Of a DNA stretch of 64,000 nt, positions 21,812 through 30,640 are shown piece by piece. The notes beneath the pieces are model-generated. The model was given only the letters and a program-made list of their open reading frames with translations, made no database searches and had not been told where the DNA came from. How positions within the stretch are numbered: position 1 is the first letter of the stretch; every line of letters begins with the position of its first letter. This stretch comes from Xanthobacteraceae bacterium (GTDB lineage: Bacteria > Pseudomonadota > Alphaproteobacteria > Rhizobiales > Xanthobacteraceae), in NCBI GenBank assembly GCA_022841625.1, contig JALHRD010000014.1, positions 80,170 through 144,169 of the forward strand, read 5' to 3'. The position numbers were made by a program, and so were the translations under genes.

Positions 21812-23001
21812 GCGAAGAAGCCTCGTCGCGCGTCCCGCTCATCAAGCTGTTGTGCCTCCTTTGGCTCACGGGCGTAAGCATGCGCGTAACCATTCTGGCA
21901 GTGCCGCCGGTGATTCCGCTGATCCACACGGACCTGCATCTGAGCGAAGCTCAAGTCGGCTTCCTGGTGAGCTTGCCGCTCCTGCTGTTTGCCCTCGCCG
22001 CCGTTCCCGGCGCGCTCTTGGTGCATCGGTTCGGCACATTTCTCACGCTCTCGGTCGGCATGCTCGTCACAGCCGCCGCCGCGGCCGGTCGCGGCGGCGC
22101 CACCACCACCTGGATGCTGTTCGCCACGACCTTCGCGATGGGTTTCGGTGTCGCGATTATGCAGCCGGCGCTGCCGGCGCTGGTGCGCGAATGGATGCCG
22201 CAACGCATCGCGCTCGGCGCCGCCATCTCGACCAATGGCTTGGTGATGGGCGGCATGCTGGCGCCGGCGCTCACCGCGCCGCTGGTGCTGCCGCTGGCCG
22301 GCAATAGCTGGCGGCTTGATCTTATGATCTGGGCCGCGCCGGTGTTGGCAACCGCGCTGGTGTTTATCCTTCTTGCGCCACGCGGCAATATGACGATCTC
22401 GCCGGGCCCAGCCATGGACCGGCGCTGGTGGCCGGATTGGCGCAGTCCGACGGTCTGGCTCTTGGGCCTGACCTTCGGATCCAACAATGCGATGTATTAC
22501 GGCGCCAACGCCTTCATCCCGGACTATCTGGTCAGCCAAGGGCGCGCCGATCTGGTCGGGGCCGCGCTCACTTGCCTTAACGGTGCGCAGCTGGTGGCAA
22601 CTTTGCTGTTGCTGCCGATCGCCAGTCATTTGCAGCGCTGGCGCTCGCTGCCCTATCTCATATTCGGGCCGATCTCGTTTCTAGCGGTGCTCGGCTTGAT
22701 ATTTTCAGGCGGCGTATGGACTGTCGCCTGGGCCGGGATTATCGGATTTTCAACCGCCGTGACCTTTGCGGTCATGTTGGCGCTGCCGCCGATGCTCAGC
22801 CAGCCAGGCGACGTTCATCGCACCGCCGCCGGCATGTTCACGATCTCATACAGTTGCGCCGTCATCGTTCCGACGCTAAGCGGCGGTGTGTGGGACATCA
22901 CTGGCCTGCCATGGTCGGCGTTCGTGGCGCTCGGCGTCTGCGCGCTGGCGCAGAGCGTTTTGGGCGTCGCATTGAATCGCTATCGTGCTAAAGGCCCGTG
23001 A
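21808..23001 (+). CDS. MFS transporter (CynX/NimT-like)
   Basis: 397 residues with about 12 hydrophobic segments, the usual size for the major facilitator superfamily. After helix 1 comes PVIPLIHTDLHLSEAQVGFLVSLPLLLFALAAVPG, which resembles the cyanate/2-nitroimidazole transporter subgroup. The start at ATG 21808 (MSEEASSRVPLIK) avoids 88 non-conserved upstream residues. The stop overlaps the next gene as TGATG, so it is cotranscribed with the EamA transporter. The substrate cannot be told from sequence; export of a small organic molecule is possible. Confidence 0.87.
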   Translation: MSEEASSRVPLIKLLCLLWLTGVSMRVTILAVPPVIPLIHTDLHLSEAQVGFLVSLPLLLFALAAVPGALLVHRFGTFLTLSVGMLVTAAAAAGRGGATTTWMLFATTFAMGFGVAIMQPALPALVREWMPQRIALGAAISTNGLVMGGMLAPALTAPLVLPLAGNSWRLDLMIWAAPVLATALVFILLAPRGNMTISPGPAMDRRWWPDWRSPTVWLLGLTFGSNNAMYYGANAFIPDYLVSQGRADLVGAALTCLNGAQLVATLLLLPIASHLQRWRSLPYLIFGPISFLAVLGLIFSGGVWTVAWAGIIGFSTAVTFAVMLALPPMLSQPGDVHRTAAGMFTISYSCAVIVPTLSGGVWDITGLPWSAFVALGVCALAQSVLGVALNRYRAKGP

Positions 23002-23918
23002 TGCGTCGACATTTCAGCGCACTATCCGATCCCGTCAAGGCACGGCTGCTATTGGTCGTTCTTTGCCTCGGCTGGGGCACGACCTGGGTCACCATGCGGA
23101 TAGCGCTTGAGGAAATTCCGCCGTTCAGCATGCGGGTGGCGACACTCGCGCTGGGCGCGGTCATGTTGGCGATGTTTGCCAGCCTGCGCGGCCGTTCGCT
23201 CGCCGTTGCCAGCGCGCGGACCCGAATCCACATTTGCGTGGCGTCGCTTTTCAACATTGTTGCGTTCAGCGTGTTCACGCCGTTTGCGCAACTTGCCGCC
23301 GAAACTTCGCGCGTCGCGATCATGGTGTACACCATGCCGATCTGGGCGACGCTGCTGGCGCTGCCAATCCTTGGGGAGCGAATGACGCCGACCCGGTCGA
23401 TGGCACTCGGTCTGTGCATCGCAGGAATGGCGATCCTGGTCGCCCCACTCGCAGGCCTGGGCATTCCAGCGGGCATCATGCTTGCGCTCGGCGCCGCGGT
23501 GAGTTGGGCGGCGGGAACCGTTTATCTGAAATGGGCAAAGCTTGACGGCGACCCGGTCGCGATGACGTTCTGGCAGGTGGTGTTCGGGGCCATCGTTGTG
23601 GCGATCTGCCTGCTGGTGTTCGAAGGCTCCTTGACCCTGCAAGCAAGCGGGCGCGCGCTGTTCGGCCTGATCTATAGCGGCATTATCGGTTCCGGGCTTT
23701 GCTATTTCCTGTGGTTTAGCATTGTGCGGCAATTGCCGGCCTCGACTTCGGCGCTAGGTATTCTCGCCTCGCCGGTGATCGGGGTCATCACGGCCATGAT
23801 CGTCTTGGGCGAACGCCCGACCTGGTTCGACGCCATCGGCTTTGCGCTGATGCTGTCGGCCTCGGCGCTGGTGGTCATGCGGCCGGACGGGGCGGCGCCA
23901 ACGCGTGAGGTGGTCTGA
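23001..23918 (+). CDS. DMT family transporter (EamA)
   Basis: 305 residues with ten predicted membrane segments, built as two EamA repeats (about 12-140 and 155-295). Typical blocks are LCLGWGTTWVTMRIALEEIPP near the start and SALGILASPVIGVITAMIVLGERPTWFDAIG in the second repeat. GTG 22998 is an alternative start, but ATG 23001 gives a one-base overlap with the MFS stop. Members export amino acids or other metabolites; the substrate is unknown here. It converges on priA, 28 bases away. Confidence 0.9.
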   Translation: MRRHFSALSDPVKARLLLVVLCLGWGTTWVTMRIALEEIPPFSMRVATLALGAVMLAMFASLRGRSLAVASARTRIHICVASLFNIVAFSVFTPFAQLAAETSRVAIMVYTMPIWATLLALPILGERMTPTRSMALGLCIAGMAILVAPLAGLGIPAGIMLALGAAVSWAAGTVYLKWAKLDGDPVAMTFWQVVFGAIVVAICLLVFEGSLTLQASGRALFGLIYSGIIGSGLCYFLWFSIVRQLPASTSALGILASPVIGVITAMIVLGERPTWFDAIGFALMLSASALVVMRPDGAAPTREVV

Positions 23919-23946
23919 TTGGCAATCGCGGCAAGGACGGCGCGCG

Positions 23947-26157
23947 CTATAAGAAACTCTGCGGATCGACATCCACCTCAAGCTTGATGTTCCCGGTTTT
24001 CTTCGGCGCTTTCGCCATCCACTCCCGCAGATAAGCCGACAGATCGTAGGCGCGCGGCGCCTTCACCAGAATTCGGAAGCGATACCGTCCGCGCACCAGC
24101 GCCAGCGGCGCCGCGGCTGGACCAAGCACGCGCACGGTTTCATCGAATGGCGCCGCCGCCGCGACCCGGCGCGCAAAGCTCTCGGTGGCGTGCTTGTCCG
24201 AACCAGAAATCAACAGGCTCGCCAGCCGCCCGAACGGCGGGTAGTTCGTCTTCTCTCGTAGTTCAATTTCCGTCGCATAGAACGCATCACGATCCGAAGC
24301 GATCAAGGCCTTCATCACCGGATGCTCGGGCTGGTGGGTCTGCAAAAATCCAATGCCATGGCCCGCCTCTCGGCCGGCGCGGCCAACCACCTGATGCAAC
24401 AGCTGAAAGGTGCGTTCGGCGGCGCGCGGGTCGCCATTGGCGAGGCCGAGATCGGCATCGACAATGCCCACCAAATTGAGCTTCGGAAAATGGTGCCCTT
24501 TGGCCCCCAATTGCGTGCCGATGACAATATCGAAACGGCCCGCGGCAACGTCGTCAAGTTCCTCCCGCAGACGCTCCATCGAATCGACGAGATCGCTGGA
24601 CAGCACCAGAATGCGCGCGCCAGGAAACAGCTCCGCTGCCTCCTGCTCCAGCCGTTCGACGCCAGGACCGACCGGCGCGAACGACTCGGTTGCCTGGCAA
24701 TGCGGACACTGCTCCGGCAACGGCATCGCAAACCCGCAATGATGGCAAACCAGCCGACGCCGAAAACGGTGATCGACCAGCCAAGCATCGCAGTTCGGGC
24801 AAGACAGCCGGTGGCCGCAACCGCGGCACAGCGTGAGCGGCGCAAAACCGCGACGGTTGAGGAACAATAGCGCCTGCTCGCCGCGCTCAATGGCGGTCTT
24901 CACGGCCTCCGCCAGCCGCGGCGCGATGAAGCGCCCGCGCGGCGGCCCCTCACGCTTAAGATCGATCGCTTCGATCCCCGGCAGGCTTTGACCGCCAAAG
25001 CGTTCCGGGAGGTGTAATTTCTTGTAGCGACCGCGCCGCGCATTCACTTCAGATTCGACCGACGGCGTCGCGGAGGCAAGCACAATCGGGAAGCCGCCGA
25101 CATTAGCCCGCACCACCGCCATATCGCGCGCGTGATAGCGCACGCCATCCTCTTGCTTGTAAGCGGGATCGTGCTCCTCATCGACCACAATCAAACCGAG
25201 ATCGGCATAGGGCAGGAATAGCGCAGAGCGTGCGCCGACCGTGACCGTCGCCTCGCCCAGCGCTACCGCCGCCCAGGTGCGCGCGCGCAACCGTTGCGAC
25301 AATTGTGAATGCCATTCCGCCGGCCGCACGCCGAAGCGTTCGGCAAATCGGTCGAGCACCTGCGAGGTGAGCGCGATCTCCGGCATCAGAATCAACGCCT
25401 GACGGCCGCAACGGATCGTTTCCGCCACCGCTTCGAGATACACCGCGGTCTTGCCAGAGCCCGTGACCCCATCGAGCAGCGTCGCAGAATAGCCGCCGGC
25501 GCCGACCGTCGCGCGCAATGCATCGACTGCCGCCTGTTGTCCCGGCTCAAGCTCGGGCGACGCAAAATCGGGATCGGGCGGGCGCGCAACCGGCTCTGGC
25601 GGCAGCACCAGCGTCTCCAATGTGCCCTCGTCAATGAGTCCGTCGACCACGCCGGCCGACACGCCGGCCTCATCCGCGACTTCGCTCTTGCTGCGCAGAA
25701 GCCCATCGGTCATCGACACCAGCACGCGCTGGCGCGCCGGAGTCATGCGCCGCGGCGGCGGGCCCGCAAGCCGCACGCCAACCCGTTCCCGCGCCGGACC
25801 CAGATGCTCGCCCATGCGCAGCGCCATGCGCACGACCATCCCGCGCGGCGACAGGGTGTAGTTCGCCACCCAGTCAACGAAGCTGCGCAATTCACCTTTC
25901 AGCGGTGGAACGTCGAGCTTGTCGGCGATGTCCTTGAGACGATTATCGAGGCGTGGATTGGGATTGGCGTTATCCGCCCAGACCACCCCCAGCACCTCGC
26001 GGGCGCCGAGCGGCACTGAAACGACATCGCCAGGCGCCACGGCGATCCCCTGCGGCACCACATAGGAATAGGCCTGGTCGAGCGCGACCGGCACCAGGAC
26101 ATCAACGACGCGCCGTTTCATCGGCAATTTATGGGCCGATCCCGCGCGATTCTCCAC
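23947..26157 (-). CDS. priA: Primosomal replication restart helicase PriA
   Basis: 736 residues, the expected size. PriA recognises stalled forks and reloads the replisome. The N-terminal DNA-binding domain (VVDVLVPVALDQAYSYVVP) is followed by the helicase core with Walker A GVTGSGKT (about 228-235) and DEEH (about 324-327). A zinc-binding cluster (about 440-490) carries CRGCGHRLSCPNCDAW and CHHCGF...CPHC, and VGRAGREAGHG is the last helicase motif. ATG 26121 (MKRRVVDV) is a shorter alternative start. In related genomes priA often lies close to the atp operon; here three extra genes lie between. Confidence 0.96.
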   Translation of the reverse strand: MENRAGSAHKLPMKRRVVDVLVPVALDQAYSYVVPQGIAVAPGDVVSVPLGAREVLGVVWADNANPNPRLDNRLKDIADKLDVPPLKGELRSFVDWVANYTLSPRGMVVRMALRMGEHLGPARERVGVRLAGPPPRRMTPARQRVLVSMTDGLLRSKSEVADEAGVSAGVVDGLIDEGTLETLVLPPEPVARPPDPDFASPELEPGQQAAVDALRATVGAGGYSATLLDGVTGSGKTAVYLEAVAETIRCGRQALILMPEIALTSQVLDRFAERFGVRPAEWHSQLSQRLRARTWAAVALGEATVTVGARSALFLPYADLGLIVVDEEHDPAYKQEDGVRYHARDMAVVRANVGGFPIVLASATPSVESEVNARRGRYKKLHLPERFGGQSLPGIEAIDLKREGPPRGRFIAPRLAEAVKTAIERGEQALLFLNRRGFAPLTLCRGCGHRLSCPNCDAWLVDHRFRRRLVCHHCGFAMPLPEQCPHCQATESFAPVGPGVERLEQEAAELFPGARILVLSSDLVDSMERLREELDDVAAGRFDIVIGTQLGAKGHHFPKLNLVGIVDADLGLANGDPRAAERTFQLLHQVVGRAGREAGHGIGFLQTHQPEHPVMKALIASDRDAFYATEIELREKTNYPPFGRLASLLISGSDKHATESFARRVAAAAPFDETVRVLGPAAAPLALVRGRYRFRILVKAPRAYDLSAYLREWMAKAPKKTGNIKLEVDVDPQSFL

Positions 26158-26230
26158 GCTTAAGAAAGGGGTAGGAAGCGGATGTGATGATGCCAGGGCG
26201 CCAGAATCAAATCACATCGCCGGGCTCTCA

Positions 26231-27196
26231 ATGGTCGAATCCAACGCCAACTCTGAAATTTTCCCGTTTGCCGGCGCCAACATTACGGCCGAGCTGGTGC
26301 GCTGGCGCATGTTCCTGGCCAGCGAGCGACGAATGTCGCCAAAGACGGTCGAGGCCTATACCCGCGACGCCAGCCAGTTTCTCGGCTTCCTCGCCGAGCA
26401 CCTCGGCGGCGCGGTGACCCTCGCGCAACTGATGAAGCTCGCACCAGCGGATGTACGCGCCTTCATGGCGTCACGACGCGCCGATGGCATCGGCAGCCGT
26501 TCGTTGATGCGTGCGCTCGCCGGCGCCCGCTCGTTCACGCGCTTCCTCGAACGCGAAGGCAAGGGCCGGGTCAGCGCGCTGTTTGCGGTGCGAACGCCCA
26601 AGATTGTCAAGACGCTGCCCAAGCCGATCGCCATCGACGCAGCAAAGCAGTTTACCGATGTCGGCCTGCGCACCGGCGAGGAGCGCGAACCATGGGTGCT
26701 GGCCCGCGACGCGGCGGTGCTGGCCCTGCTCTACGGTTCCGGTCTGCGCATATCCGAAGCGCTGGGTCTGCCGCGCAAGGCAGTGCCCTTGCCCGGCCGG
26801 GGTGACTCCATCACCGTTACCGGCAAGGGCAACAAACAGCGCATGGTGCCGGTGTTACCGCAGGTCCTTAACCTAATCGCCGACTACGCCAAGCTTTGTC
26901 CCCACGATCTGCCACCCGACGGGCCGCTGTTTATCGGAGTGCGTGGCGGGCCGCTCTCGCCGCGCATCGTTCAATTCGCGATGGCGCATCTGCGCGGGGC
27001 GCTCGGCCTCCCAGATAGCGCGACGCCGCACGCGCTGAGGCATTCGTTCGCGACTCATCTGCTGTCCCGCGGCGGCGACCTACGCGCGATCCAGGAATTG
27101 CTCGGCCATGCCTCACTGTCGACCACGCAAACCTACACCGCGGTCGATGCCGAACGGCTGATGGAAGTCTACCGCAGCACGCATCCGCGCGCGTAG
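26231..27196 (+). CDS. xerC: Tyrosine recombinase XerC
   Basis: 321 residues. With XerD it resolves chromosome dimers at dif. The N-terminal SAM-like DNA-binding domain is about 17-115. Catalytic residues are visible: Arg173 in GSGLRISE, Lys in TGKGNKQR, His267 and Arg270 in HALRHSFATHLL, His in LLGHASLSTTQ, and Tyr302 in TQTYTAVD. It is divergent from priA, and the pair is conserved in Rhizobiales, which makes a housekeeping Xer role more likely than a mobile integrase. XerC rather than XerD is inferred from that pairing. Confidence 0.93.
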   Translation: MVESNANSEIFPFAGANITAELVRWRMFLASERRMSPKTVEAYTRDASQFLGFLAEHLGGAVTLAQLMKLAPADVRAFMASRRADGIGSRSLMRALAGARSFTRFLEREGKGRVSALFAVRTPKIVKTLPKPIAIDAAKQFTDVGLRTGEEREPWVLARDAAVLALLYGSGLRISEALGLPRKAVPLPGRGDSITVTGKGNKQRMVPVLPQVLNLIADYAKLCPHDLPPDGPLFIGVRGGPLSPRIVQFAMAHLRGALGLPDSATPHALRHSFATHLLSRGGDLRAIQELLGHASLSTTQTYTAVDAERLMEVYRSTHPRA

Positions 27197-27295
27197 CGCA
27201 CCGCCGTCACACGTCACTTCTGCTCGGCCCACCCACTTGCAGACGCTGCAATGTTCGCTACACCGTCCTCCCGTCTAACCAGGGAGGATTCGGCC

Positions 27296-27973
27296 ATGAG
27301 CCACGGCGTCCACGCGGTGCAACACGAAGCTGAACACAAGATTCAACACGATAGCGGGCATGGCGGCGGCGGGAAAAACCTGCTCGACGCCCGCAACAGA
27401 AAAGTTGCCTTGCTAATTGCGGTGATTGCGCTTGGCCTCGCATTCTCCGAGACTCTTGGCAAGAGCGCCCAGACCGCGGCGCTCAGCTACAATGTCGAGG
27501 CGTCGAACCTCTGGGCATTCTTCCAGGCCAAGACCATCCGCCAGACCGTGCTGGAGACCGGCACCGAGATCCTCAAGATCGACCTCGTTCGCGATGCCGG
27601 CGATACCGCCGCCGTTAAGGCCGCGCTGACCAAACGCATCGACTCCTGGGAAAAGACCGCGGCGCGCTACAATACCGAGTTGATGGATCCGCCGGTGCGC
27701 AAGGAGGTCAATCTCAATCCACCCTATGGCGAGGGTCGTCGCGAATTGATGGCACGTGCGATCGCGGCCGAGAAACGCCGTGACACCGCCATGGAGCGCT
27801 ACCACCACTATGAGGTCGCCTCCGCCGCATTCCAGATCGGCATCGTGCTGGCGTCAGCCACCGTGATCACCGGCATGGTGGTGCTGACCTATCTTGCGGC
27901 CGGGCTGGGCGCCGTCGGCCTCGCATTCATGGCGATCGGCTTCTTTGCGCCGCACGCGGTGCACTTGTTTTAA
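27296..27973 (+). CDS. DUF4337 membrane protein
   Basis: 225 residues. The start at ATG 27296 (MSHGVHAVQHEAEHKIQHDSG) has a GGAGG Shine-Dalgarno about 8 bases upstream; an earlier in-frame ATG at 27251 is less likely. A histidine-rich N-terminus is followed by a membrane segment (VALLIAVIALGLAFSETLG), a soluble middle (about 60-155, with SNLWAFFQAKTIRQTVLE), and two C-terminal membrane segments. This is the layout of DUF4337, a family with no known function. It is transcribed towards lpdA and shares a hairpin with it at the 3' end. Confidence 0.85.
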   Translation: MSHGVHAVQHEAEHKIQHDSGHGGGGKNLLDARNRKVALLIAVIALGLAFSETLGKSAQTAALSYNVEASNLWAFFQAKTIRQTVLETGTEILKIDLVRDAGDTAAVKAALTKRIDSWEKTAARYNTELMDPPVRKEVNLNPPYGEGRRELMARAIAAEKRRDTAMERYHHYEVASAAFQIGIVLASATVITGMVVLTYLAAGLGAVGLAFMAIGFFAPHAVHLF

Positions 27974-27978
27974 TTCCA

Positions 27979-28009
27979 CGCCACTCGTGCGCATCACGCA
28001 CGCGTGGCG
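27979..28009. terminator. Bidirectional stem-loop between DUF4337 gene and lpdA
   Basis: Arms CGCCACTCGTGCG (27979-27991) and CGCACGCGTGGCG (27997-28009) pair at 12 of 13 positions around a CATCA loop. It fills the 39-base gap between two convergent genes, and TTTTAA lies on its left side. It probably serves as terminator for the leftward suc operon and perhaps for both genes. Confidence 0.65.
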
Positions 28010-28012
28010 CCA

Positions 28013-29413
28013 TCAAACATGAATCGCGCGCTTGGCGACCGCGAGCGCGGCTTCTTTCACTGCCTCGGGCAGGGTTGGGTGAGCGTGGCAGGTGCGCGCG
28101 ATGTCTTCCGCCGCTGCGCCGAATTCCATCGCCACCGCCGCCTCCGCGATCATATTGCCGGCGTCGGCGCCGAGAATGTGCACGCCCAGCACGCGGTCGG
28201 TCTTGGCATCCGCCAAAATCTTGACGAAACCGTCGGTTTTCTGGTTGGCCTTGGCGCGACCATTGGCGGTGAACGGGAACTTGCCGGCGTTGTAGGCGAC
28301 ACCGGCCTGCTTGAGTTCCTCTTCGGATTTTCCGACCGAAGCGAGCTCGGGATAAGTGTAGATCACGTTCGGGATCACATCGTAATTCACGTGGCCGGCC
28401 TGGCAGGCAAGGATCTCCGCGACCGCGACGCCCTCGTCCTCGGCTTTGTGGGCTAGCATCGGCCCCGCGATCACGTCGCCGATGGCGTAAACGCCCGCCA
28501 CGTTGGTTGCGAAATGCGCGTCGACGATCACCCGGCCGCGGTTGTCGATCTTGATACCGGCGCCGTCGAGCCCAAGCCCTGCCGTATAGGGTATGCGTCC
28601 GATCGCCACGAGCACGACATCGGCCTCGAGCGTTTCCTTGGCACCGCCGGCCGCCGGCTCAATTGTCGCCTTGAGAGTCTTGCTGGAGGAATCGACCCCG
28701 GTCACCTTCGAGGCCAGCTTGAACACAATGCCCTGCTTTTCGAGCAGCCGCTGGAAGCTCTTCGCCATGTCGAGATCGATGCCGGGTACGATACGGTCCA
28801 AGAATTCGACCACCGTGACACTGGCACCAAGCCGCCGCCACACCGAACCGAGTTCGAGCCCGATCACCCCGGCGCCGACCACCAACAGCTTCTCCGGCAC
28901 GGTCGCGAGCGTGAGCGCACCGGTCGAGGATACGACGCGCTTTTCGTCGATATCGATGCCTTTGAGCCGCGCCACGTCAGAACCGGTGGCAATGACGATG
29001 CTCTTGGTTTCCAAGCTCTGCGCCTTGCCGCCTTCGCCCATCACCGCGACCTTACCAGGCGCAACGATGCGGCCGACCCCGCGCGCGACATCGATCTTGT
29101 TCTTCTTCAAAAGGTAGTCGACGCCCTTGGTGTTGCCATCAACCGCCTCGTCCTTGAATTTCATCATGGTGGCGAGATCAAGCGTCGGCTTGCCGACCTT
29201 GATACCCATCTTGGCGAAACCATGGCCGGCTTCTTCGAAAAGCTCGGACGCGTGCAACAACGCCTTCGAGGGAATGCAGCCGACATTCAGGCAGGTCCCG
29301 CCGAACGTCTTGTCTTTTTCGACCACGGCGGTCTTCAGGCCCAGCTGCGCCGCACGGATCGCGCAGACATAGCCGCCCGGGCCGGTGCCAATGACGATGA
29401 GATCGTAGGCCAT
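28013..29413 (-). CDS. lpdA: Dihydrolipoyl dehydrogenase (E3)
   Basis: 466 residues. This FAD enzyme reoxidises the lipoyl group of 2-oxoacid dehydrogenases with NAD. The N-terminus has the FAD-binding [17 protein letters not shown], the redox-active disulphide is in [15 protein letters not shown], and the catalytic His-Glu pair lies in [16 protein letters not shown] near the C-terminus. It follows sucB by 12 bases, so it most likely serves the 2-oxoglutarate dehydrogenase complex. AAGGAC precedes the start. Confidence 0.96.
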   Translation of the reverse strand: MAYDLIVIGTGPGGYVCAIRAAQLGLKTAVVEKDKTFGGTCLNVGCIPSKALLHASELFEEAGHGFAKMGIKVGKPTLDLATMMKFKDEAVDGNTKGVDYLLKKNKIDVARGVGRIVAPGKVAVMGEGGKAQSLETKSIVIATGSDVARLKGIDIDEKRVVSSTGALTLATVPEKLLVVGAGVIGLELGSVWRRLGASVTVVEFLDRIVPGIDLDMAKSFQRLLEKQGIVFKLASKVTGVDSSSKTLKATIEPAAGGAKETLEADVVLVAIGRIPYTAGLGLDGAGIKIDNRGRVIVDAHFATNVAGVYAIGDVIAGPMLAHKAEDEGVAVAEILACQAGHVNYDVIPNVIYTYPELASVGKSEEELKQAGVAYNAGKFPFTANGRAKANQKTDGFVKILADAKTDRVLGVHILGADAGNMIAEAAVAMEFGAAAEDIARTCHAHPTLPEAVKEAALAVAKRAIHV

Positions 29414-29425
29414 GGTCCGGCGTCC

Positions 29426-30628
29426 TTACAGATCCAGCACCAACCGCGCGGGATCCTCCAGCACCTCCTTGACCCGCACCAGGAATGTCACGGCCTCGCG
29501 GCCGTCGACAATACGGTGGTCATAGGAGAGCGCGAGATACATCATCGGCCGCACTTCGATCTTACCGGCAATGACCATTGGCCGTTCCTGGATTTTGTGC
29601 ATGCCGAGGATGCCGGACTGCGGCGCGTTCAGAATCGGCGTTGACATCAGCGAGCCATAGACGCCGCCATTGGTGATGGTGAAGGTGCCGCCCTGCATTT
29701 CCTCGATCTTGAGCGAACCGTCGCGCGCCCGGCGACCCAGGCCGGCAATTTCCTTCTCGATCGTCGCGAGCGATTTCGTGTCACAGTCACGGACCACAGG
29801 GACAACAAGTCCGCGCTCGGTGCCAACCGCGATGCCGAGATGGTAGTAGTTCTTGTAAACGATGTCGGCGCCATCGATCTCGGCATTGACGGCGGGAATT
29901 TCCTTCAGCGCCTGCACGCAGGCATGCACGAAAAACCCCATGAAGCCCAGCTTCACGCCGTGCTTTTTCTCGAACGGATCGCGATACTGGCTGCGCATTT
30001 CCATCACATGGCTCATGTCGACCTCGTTGAAGGTCGTGAGCATTGCGGCAGTATTCTGCGCATCCTTGAGGCGGCGCGCGATGGTCGTGCGCAACCGCGT
30101 CATCTTCACGCGCTCCTCACGGGCGGCATCGTCCTGCGGCAACGGCGCGCGTAACTGGACCGCGGCAGCGGTCTGCGCCACCGGAGTCGGCTGCGCCGCA
30201 GCACGCTCGATCGCTGCCATCATGTCACCCTTAGTGACGCGACCATCCCGGCCGGAGCCCGGCACGACCGCCGGGCTTACGCCGCTTTCAGCCGCCAGCT
30301 TACGCACCGAGGGCGGCACCGGCATGGCGGGCGCCGGCGTGGCTGGCTTTGCCGCGGTAGTGGGCGCCGGCTTTGCCGCGAGCGCGACGCCGACTCCATC
30401 CTTGATTTCGCCGAGCAAGGCGCCGACGGCAACGGTTTCGCCGTCCTTGGCCGCAATCGCCGCAAGCGTGCCGGCGGCAGGCGCGGGAACTTCGATGGTA
30501 ACCTTGTCGGTCTCAAGCTCGACCAGCGGCTCATCCACCGCGACGGAATCGCCAGGCTTCTTGAACCACTTGCCGATGGTCGCCTCGGTGACGGATTCGC
30601 CCAGTGTTGGAACGCGGATTTCAGTCAT
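29426..30628 (-). CDS. sucB: 2-oxoglutarate dehydrogenase E2, dihydrolipoyl succinyltransferase
   Basis: 400 residues. One lipoyl domain sits at the N-terminus with the modified lysine in ETDKVTIEV. An Ala/Pro-rich linker leads to the E3-binding domain ([29 protein letters not shown], about 107-137). The C-terminal acyltransferase domain ends with catalytic [14 protein letters not shown]. It transfers succinyl groups to CoA and forms the core of the complex. It lies between sucA (12 bases) and lpdA (12 bases). Confidence 0.96.
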   Translation of the reverse strand: MTEIRVPTLGESVTEATIGKWFKKPGDSVAVDEPLVELETDKVTIEVPAPAAGTLAAIAAKDGETVAVGALLGEIKDGVGVALAAKPAPTTAAKPATPAPAMPVPPSVRKLAAESGVSPAVVPGSGRDGRVTKGDMMAAIERAAAQPTPVAQTAAAVQLRAPLPQDDAAREERVKMTRLRTTIARRLKDAQNTAAMLTTFNEVDMSHVMEMRSQYRDPFEKKHGVKLGFMGFFVHACVQALKEIPAVNAEIDGADIVYKNYYHLGIAVGTERGLVVPVVRDCDTKSLATIEKEIAGLGRRARDGSLKIEEMQGGTFTITNGGVYGSLMSTPILNAPQSGILGMHKIQERPMVIAGKIEVRPMMYLALSYDHRIVDGREAVTFLVRVKEVLEDPARLVLDL

Positions 30629-30640
30629 GGCAATCGCCCC

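Noticed and set aside
26231..27196. xerC as integrase of a mobile island
   Set aside because: It is paired with priA as in the core genome and no attachment-site repeats flank it.
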